From Euperipatoides rowelli (Eukaryota; Onychophora; Udeonychophora; Euonychophora; Peripatopsidae), in NCBI GenBank assembly GCA_003024985.2, contig PXIH01S0001651.1: 13,770 nt of DNA; one strand, 5' to 3'. The notes under the pieces are model-generated. The model did not search any database, had not been told where the DNA came from, and saw only the letters and a list, made by a program, of their open reading frames with translations. Below are positions 8,776 to 13,770 of the stretch, one piece after another (within the stretch, counting starts at the first letter, position 1; each line of letters begins with the position of its first letter). Both the position numbers and the translations under genes were made by a program.

Positions 8776-8991
8776 CAGGGGGTACATGCATCTTCGGGCG
8801 CCCCTTACAGATTTAATAAGCTTCATTGACATTTGTTGACTCATAGACAAATTTGATAAGCTTTTTTTTTTTTGGTTGACTGGACAATTTGTTAAATTTA
8901 GGCCGGATTAGGACATGCCCTCCTTAAGTAAGACGGGTGGCCATCCTAGCTCCTGGGCCCCCTTATGGACCCTGGGCACAATGTACCCCTG
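8776..8991. mobile_element. Possible decayed hAT-type repeat
   Basis: CAGGGGGTACAT at 8776-8787 is mirrored by ATGTACCCCTG at 8981-8991, giving short inverted ends of the CAGGGG...CCCCTG kind typical of hAT elements. The enclosed 216 bp is unusually rich in GGGCGCCCC and GGGCCCCC blocks for this window. I see no convincing 8-bp target duplication, so the ends may be coincidental inside a larger repeat. Confidence 0.3.
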
Positions 8992-9755
8992 AAACCCGCC
9001 CCCCTCTTCATATACCATGGCATCATGTGTAAATTAGTTAGTTTGGTATAGGACCAATCAAAATCAAATTATTCAGACAGTAAGCCATAATGGAGGCTTC
9101 CCTGATCCAGATTTATTTTGAGTATCTCACCTGTTAAAATACATTTAAAATATTCTAGCAAACCAGGTGTGGTTGATGGATGCCTGTAAAGTAATTACCG
9201 ACCCTACTCTGCAGTATTTATTAATTATTCACCTGTAGCCTATTCGAAGCAAATCACCTAATAGATAGTCTTGTAAAATAATAGTAGTGTTATAAAATAG
9301 CCAATATAAATAGTGTAAAGTATAAAATTATAAAGTAGTTTAGCTTATCATTATCACTCATTGCTTTCACAATGCATGTTCATAAAAAACTAAATAGTGG
9401 GTATTTCAAACATGTTAGGTGGAAAAGTGTTTAAACTTAACACTGTATTTAATCTCAAATGGTACTGATTGTAACAGCATAGTAATACTGTACAGTGCCG
9501 GAATTATTATTTTCAAACTATGTTGATATGGAATCAAGCTTAATAATTTTACATTTTTTATATATATTTTCTAATAATGCCTTATACCAAAAATAATAAG
9601 GGACACCATGTCGTTATTATGAAAAAAAAAAAATGCCTCTTTTCGATGCTTTTAAATTACAATAAATTATTTAAAGTAGAAAATAAAAGCTTCAGTATTT
9701 GAGATACTTAGTTTATTCTGACAGAATTTTTAGCACTGTACCTTTTTTTATATAC
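8992..9755. other. AT-rich sequence without a gene
   Basis: No repeat boundary, open frame or RNA gene is recognised here. Confidence 0.5.
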
Positions 9756-9850
9756 CAAGGGTGGCCAAACACGACTGATTGAACCTATGGCCATTTACGG
9801 TAGATCGCGAGAGTAACAACAATTGTATTCAACTTACAAGCAATATAAAT
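9756..9850 (+). mobile_element. Orphan hAT-like left end
   Basis: CAAGGGTGGCCAAAC at 9756-9770 resembles the CAGGGGTGGCCAAAC terminus common among hAT elements. It is followed by a subterminal stretch with ATGGCCATTTACGG and GATCGCGAG. I could not find a matching inverted end or target duplication nearby. The call therefore rests on resemblance to the terminus alone; the copy is truncated or its other end has decayed. Confidence 0.35.
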
Positions 9851-9871
9851 TACTGAATTAAAAAAAAAAAA

Positions 9872-9965
9872 GCAAAGCTCTCCGACTCGACGCTCCAGCG
9901 ACCAAGGGGGTCACTAGTTCAAATCCAAGGAGATCCCTCCTCGAATTAGACATTGTATGACGTTT
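9872..9965 (+). mobile_element. tRNA-related SINE fragment
   Basis: AGTTCAAATCC at 9916-9926 fits the polymerase III B-box. It is preceded by GCTCTCCGACTCGACGCTCCAGCGACC, which resembles the anticodon-arm and long variable-arm part of a Leu/Ser-type tRNA head. The A-box half is missing, replaced by an A run at 9861-9871, so this is a 5'-truncated copy. It differs in sequence from the SINEs at 428-575 and 2625-2773 and may represent a third family. Confidence 0.4.
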
Positions 9966-10074
9966 TTTTTCAATTTGTAAATTAATTAAGAAAAACCCGT
10001 TACGTCTAAATAGCTAAGGGGGATGATTGCATAATCTAATTATAGTAAAGAGAAAGTTTGGTCATGATGTCCGT

Positions 10075-10185
10075 CACACTCCTCGGCCAGCTGCTCGGCC
10101 ATCTTCAGCGAGCCGATGACGCCCAAAGATGTTTTCGCTCTATTTTCTGTCAATAGATGTCGCTGTATCCGTCATTTTTGATGGG
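10075..10185 (-). other. CpG-rich patch, possible first exon or promoter remnant
   Basis: About nine CpG dinucleotides fall within roughly 100 bases, while the surroundings have almost none. On the minus strand the sequence reads through ACATCTATTGACAG and AACATCTTTGGGCG to GAAGATGGCCGAGC, where the ATG (about 10120-10122) has an A at -3 and a G at +4, a fair Kozak context. The frame from this ATG gives Met-Ala-Glu-Gln-Leu-Ala-Glu-Glu and stops after about 20 codons. A real gene would need a donor within it, and the only candidate, GTGTGA, is weak. No gene is identified, and a GC-rich transposon piece is equally possible. Confidence 0.3.
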
Positions 10186-10546
10186 CTTTTAAACTAATTA
10201 GTCTATAATGAGCATGCGTATATATATATTAATATATAATATTAGTTATTAGTTCCGGTTAAATAATTGCAGCTGATCGTTTTAGCGGTAACAATTATAA
10301 ATCAATCTTAATGTTTATCATTATAACTTATGATTATCATTATAACTGGATTAATAAATATATTAGTTATCTTGTAAACGTATCAGTATTTAATTAATAC
10401 ACAACACCCACGGGGTTTTTTTTAAAAAAAAAAACAAGAAAATGTATATTCGTATGAATAGTATTCTAAATAAACATTGTTTATTTGTTAATACTCTTCA
10501 AAAAAATTTAATTTAATAGAAATTTTATCATGTGACACACAACTAA

Positions 10547-11016
10547 ACACCTGTACGGAATTTATTTGCTTTGGACATAAAAACCTTTTTTATTAATTCC
10601 ATAATTATGACTGTTGTTGTTAAGGAATCTAGTGATGCAAGACAAGATCTTAAAACGGAAAAAGTGATTGATTTGATTTTCAATGGACATTAAAAATTAG
10701 TGAAAATCATTGTTCTCTTTGGATTATGAACATTATCCTTTCACTAGTTACATTTATTGGAAAATCTCCAGTTTATAATGACTATGACAAGATATTTCAT
10801 CGGACTAAATTCCATACTTATAGAAATGGAAAGAACTGTGGAATTGATTTTGGTGTTATAAGTTATATTTCCATAAAAAAATAGATGATTTTTATTTTTT
10901 TAGTTATAATTGTTTTATGTCTATTTTGTGCCTTTTTAAGGCTCCTAATCGAGGTTATCATCGAGTATTTGGTATTGTCATTCTATGTACTGTATATACA
11001 TCATATTTTATTGTAG
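10547..11016 (+). pseudogene. Broken reading frame of unknown origin
   Basis: Two overlapping plus-strand frames together stay open over 470 bases of AT-rich DNA. Frame one runs from 10547 to a TAA at 10691-10693, with an ATG at 10607. Frame two is open from 10672 to a TAG at 10882-10884, with an ATG at 10726. It is followed at once, in the same frame, by an ATG at 10885 and 43 further codons to the TAG at 11014-11016. One frameshift in the 10672-10690 overlap and one stop would explain the pattern. The middle part is mixed and polar. The last 43 residues are strongly hydrophobic (VIIVLCLFCAFLRLL near the start), like one or two membrane helices. I recognise no family. Chance remains possible, since each open run alone is not exceptional. 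Confidence 0.3.
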
Positions 11017-11067
11017 AGCCTGTTAGACTCGTCTTATTTAAATTTTGATGTTTATATTATGTAATCT

Positions 11068-11095
11068 ATTACACTGGAACTTCTTGTAGTGTAAT
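11068..11095 (+). repeat. Hairpin 1 of a loop-conserved family
   Basis: ATTACACT pairs with AGTGTAAT (8 bp, perfect) around the 12-base loop GGAACTTCTTGT. Confidence 0.85.
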
Positions 11096-11103
11096 TTATA
11101 ACT

Positions 11104-11131
11104 TTTGCACTGGAACTTTTTTGAGTGCAAA
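11104..11131 (+). repeat. Hairpin 2 of a loop-conserved family
   Basis: TTTGCACT pairs with AGTGCAAA (8 bp, perfect) around the 12-base loop GGAACTTTTTTG. It lies 36 bases after hairpin 1 and both are followed by TTTATA, so the two look like tandem copies of one unit with compensated stem changes. Confidence 0.85.
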
Positions 11132-11159
11132 TTGTTTATATCTTTGATATATTTAATTC

Positions 11160-11180
11160 TGACCAATTTTAAATTGGTCA
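11160..11180. repeat. Near-perfect palindrome among the hairpins
   Basis: TGACCAATTT and AAATTGGTCA pair over 10 bp with a single T between them. It does not share the GGAACTT loop. Confidence 0.8.
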
Positions 11181-11292
11181 TATTTGAGTTTGTGGTTTTT
11201 AACAAATTTACAGTAGATATGTTTCTAGTTTATATGATAGATAAGTGTTTACATAATGAAACTTATTGAGTATGATTCTAATAATTATAGAT

Positions 11293-11325
11293 TGTAATTT
11301 ATATGTTTGGAATTTTTAAATTACA
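11293..11325 (+). repeat. Hairpin overlapping hairpin 3
   Basis: TGTAATTT pairs perfectly with AAATTACA (8 bp) around a 17-base loop that contains GGAATTTTT, a one-base variant of the family loop. Its 3' arm shares three bases with the next hairpin, so only one of the two can form at a time. Confidence 0.65.
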
Positions 11326-11348
11326 TACTGGAACTTTTTGGAGTATGT
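11323..11348 (+). repeat. Hairpin 3 of a loop-conserved family
   Basis: ACATACT pairs with AGTATGT (7 bp, perfect) around the 12-base loop GGAACTTTTTGG. Its stem differs from hairpins 1 and 2 on both sides in a matched way. Confidence 0.85.
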
Positions 11349-11925
11349 TCTGATCATCTTTATGTAATTATAATTAATGTCTGTTTTTGAATTATTAATA
11401 ATTAAATTATATTGGTGGGGTGAAATTCCCCTCCCAAAAAAAAAAGTACCGTATAAATAAAATTGAATTACATTGAAGTTATACAATAATGTAATTGTTT
11501 GAATAAATTTAATTGATATTAAAGTGGCATCAAATAAATATTTTATTTCATTTTGAAATTGTATTATAAAATAGTGCATCATAAGTAAATGCTTCTCTGG
11601 GGGAAGGGGGTCTGGGGCATTGTTTTAACGTGGCTTTAGTCTGTCATTTTGAATTTATATTCGAAACTTAAGCAAAATATAAATTTATTACTATTATAAT
11701 TATTGTTATTTTCACCCACCCCTAAAAAACTAATTATTTATTTTTATAACAAAAAAAAAAAGGTAAATTTTTAAATTTTTCAAATAAATCACCGATAAAA
11801 TTAAATATTAATTTCTTTTTACATATACAGTACAATTTTGGCTGAAATATGTTGTCAAGCTTATAATTAATTAAGACAGAAAGCAATTAATCATAAGAAT
11901 AGTAGAAATAGAAAAGATTTAGACT
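11349..11925. other. AT-rich sequence without a gene
   Basis: This contains a 14-bp palindrome AATTATTAATAATT (11390-11403) and a GGGG-TGAAATT-CCCC hairpin (11417-11431). The minus-strand open frame at 11316-11582 crosses an A run and has no motif, so I do not call it a gene. Confidence 0.5.
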
Positions 11926-12240
11926 AAAGATGGGTCGTAACTTACGTCACAGTTTCTCTGTCACTAATACTGCGTTGTCAGTCACTACTCGTCTGTTTCT
12001 GTTACTAACGGTTACAAAATCACACTTCAATTACTTTTCATTTCAACTTTTTTTATAAATGTCAAATTTTTAAATGATTTTAAAATCTGCTTCAGAAATA
12101 TGTGCAGCTCATATTTTACAATAAAAATACTTTACTACCACGTCAAGTTTTCAAATCTGAACGCGATCTGAAACAGCGCGACGGCAACATTTAAAAACCA
12201 GTCAAAGCGTGGTGATGGTGATTGTCTCTAAATGTTGACG
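11926..12240. repeat. Possible diverged transposon ends and CpG patch
   Basis: Bases 11926-12020 (AAAGATGGGTCGTAACTTACG, then repeated GTCAC and GTTACTAACGGTTAC) resemble the GATGGGT-GTAAC-repeat termini seen in some animal hAT elements. A CpG cluster follows at 12140-12215 (ACGCGATC, AGCGCGACGG, AAGCGTGG). ACCACG near 12137 and CGTGGT near 12208 are weakly inverted around it. I could not establish a complete element. Confidence 0.25.
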
Positions 12241-13340
12241 AATACTGATATTGTGTTCTTACAATCAAAGTTAGTAACTTGGTATAAGACTGTATTTGGG
12301 ATTTCCATCTAATGTGAATTGGCGCTGATAGCGCACACTCAACCTGTTTTAAAACATCCACAAAATATAGATACAGGTTATCTATAGCATGCAGACAAAT
12401 ACAGTAGATAAAATTGGACAAGGCACTAAATTTGATTTAAGAATGAATATATACCTGTAATTTGAAAAGTGATATTCTTCAGCAAGTACAATAATTGCCC
12501 ATAACACCCTCTTTAACATTGTTGAAAAACAGGAGCGAAGATAATAGTAAAAGTGGCCACTAGCTAACCCTTCACATATGAAATTAGATTAAGTTGCTAC
12601 TAGGAAAGATGTGATGAAAGTGGGGTTAGGCTATGAATGACCATGATGAATAGCTGAACCAGCACCACTTTCGATGGGTGTCGACATGGAATTAATTACA
12701 TAAACATACTAGATGTTTACAGGATAAATAAATTAATGCAAAATATAACTTTAAGTAAGGACGACTTGCACTTTATAACAAGATTCGTTACACTGAATAT
12801 TTAGAAAAAAATGTTTTAAAATTTACTGGGCTTTGTCTAAATTAAGGCCAAAGTGATTTAAGAAAAACAAACTTACTTATTATTATTTAAATTTTGCAAA
12901 AGTTTACAAGATGTAGCCAAAGCATCACTTTTGTCAATCAAATAGTGTGTGTTATAATTTAATTGGGCAGTTGGTGAGAATTCCTGCTGAAATTTGCTAA
13001 AATTTTGTTTAGACTAAGCGTACACATAAAAACTAGTTTACCAAAACCCCACTTTTAAATGACAAGTATTTTAATTTCAAAAGTCAAATTAACAAAGACA
13101 AAATACCGGTGTAAATTTTTATTTTCTTTCGAACATCAAAGGCCAATTCTTATCGACGATTGCTTCCAGTGAAAAATTAGCTACAATAACTAATTTTAAA
13201 TAACTTAATGTAATGAAGCCTTATTTAGATTTCCAGCAATAATTTAGTACGGAAAAAAAAAAAAATCTTAAATGACAAATTATAGTTTGTTAAAAATTTT
13301 CAAATAAATTAGGAGGGGGGATGAAATGTCTTCTTTAGAT
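12241..13340. other. AT-rich sequence without a supported gene
   Basis: A minus-strand frame across 12191-12435 is open for about 80 codons but has no ATG start, no recognised domain and a Tyr/Gln/His-rich translation. Chance explains it adequately. No RNA gene or complete repeat is seen. Confidence 0.45.
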
Positions 13341-13346
13341 ATTTAT

Positions 13347-13349
13347 ATA

Positions 13350-13387
<38 letters not shown>

Positions 13388-13390
13388 TAT
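13347..13390. repeat. 44-bp perfect palindrome with a (TA)16 core
   Basis: ATACTG, sixteen TA units and CAGTAT form a perfect inverted repeat, able to extrude as a cruciform. Further ATACTGTAT and ACAGTATTATA units follow to about 13415. The open plus-strand frame here (13326-13520) is a Tyr/Ile translation of the microsatellite and not a gene. Confidence 0.85.
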
Positions 13391-13415
13391 GTATATACTG
13401 TATTGTGTTTACAGT

Positions 13416-13620
13416 ATTATACTATATATACATTATGACGGTAGGGTTTTTTTTATTATGGTATTTTGTTATTTATTAATGCATTTAGGTAATAACTGCC
13501 AGGTTAATTTCAATTTATGATTACTTTCTTAACACAGCATTTTATTAAAAAGCTATTAATAAATGTTGTGTTAAAAGGGCAGAGGAATTGACCACTGAAA
13601 GTAAATATTTTATATCCTAT
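13416..13620. other. AT-rich spacer
   Basis: No feature is recognised. GTTAACACAGC and TGTTGTGTTAA near 13530-13575 form a weak inverted pair. Confidence 0.4.
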
Positions 13621-13770
13621 CGGTCCGAAATACCGCCAACCCCGCAAGGGTAACCAACTCTCGTTATAGAGTATACCAACCAGGTTATGGACAACAAATT
13701 ATGGCTCGCACCTAGCCGCACAGATATAATTCTGTTTTCTTGGTTTTTCTTCTATCTTCCAAGCTCTCTA
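13621..13770. other. CpG-containing patch at the window edge
   Basis: CGGTCCGAAATACCGCC and CCCCGCAAGGG stand out from the AT-rich surroundings. On the minus strand one frame is open from about 13690 down to about 13515 without an ATG. This could be the edge of an exon or of another repeat. The window ends before it can be judged. Confidence 0.3.

Noticed and set aside
11316-11582. 88-codon minus-strand open frame
   Set aside because: It spans hairpin 3 and an A-run and gives a Tyr/Ile/Asn-rich translation expected from AT-rich DNA. There is no motif or splice context.
12191-12435. Minus-strand open frame of about 80 codons
   Set aside because: It has no ATG start and no domain I recognise. 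A run of this length is within chance over six frames of a 13.8-kb AT-rich window.
13326-13520. 64-codon plus-strand open frame
   Set aside because: Its N-terminal half is the translation of a TA microsatellite.
1-13770. CRISPR array, bacterial genes, rRNA or snRNA genes
   Set aside because: There are no regularly spaced repeats, ribosome-binding sites, long coding frames or conserved rRNA/snRNA segments that I could recognise.

Overview
This window is non-coding, repeat-rich eukaryotic nuclear DNA. It is strongly AT-rich, full of A and T homopolymers, with TA microsatellites, tRNA-derived SINEs and short non-autonomous DNA transposons. It has no gene-dense layout, no ribosome-binding sites and no operons. 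An invertebrate animal fits best. I favour an arthropod, possibly a crustacean, but that rests only on general texture (AT-richness, TACTGTA/ACAGTA-laden microsatellite sequence, dispersed GTTAGGGTT-type repeats). I cannot name the species. The single ambiguous base at 2042 suggests a draft assembly or consensus.

No complete protein-coding gene can be supported. The open frames of 60 to 104 codons are about what chance gives here. Most begin inside repeats or homopolymers and none shows a family motif I recognise. The three stretches most likely to hold genic remnants are a GC-richer island at 1019-1500, a CpG-rich patch at 10080-10175 with a start-codon context on the minus strand, and a broken reading frame at 10547-11016.

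Layout: 1-426 is AT-rich and empty. A tRNA-derived SINE (minus) lies at about 428-575. The GC-richer island follows, with a polyadenylation-like signal at 1639. A piggyBac-like element with TTAA target sites and CCCGGCAGTC terminal repeats spans 1869-3213. It contains three copies of an internal unit and a nested SINE (about 2625-2773, minus). A foldback repeat lies at 3341-3718, and part of it recurs inverted at 5894-6018. A 274-bp element with long inverted repeats and TA flanks lies at 4566-4839. A textbook hAT-type MITE with perfect 8-bp target duplications lies at 5253-5661. From 6031 to 7965 there is only AT-rich sequence, followed by a TA/ACAGTATA tract and a G-run. A possible hAT remnant (8776-8991), an orphan hAT-like end (9756) and a third SINE-like fragment (9872-9965) follow.

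The most unusual structure is at 11068-11348. Three small hairpins share nearly the same 12-base loop (GGAACTT-rich) while their stems differ with base pairing kept. Two more perfect hairpins lie among them. This cluster follows directly after the broken reading frame at 10547-11016, so the two may be parts of one unrecognised element. The rest is AT-rich DNA with a 44-bp perfect palindrome at 13347-13390 and a small CpG-rich patch near the right edge.
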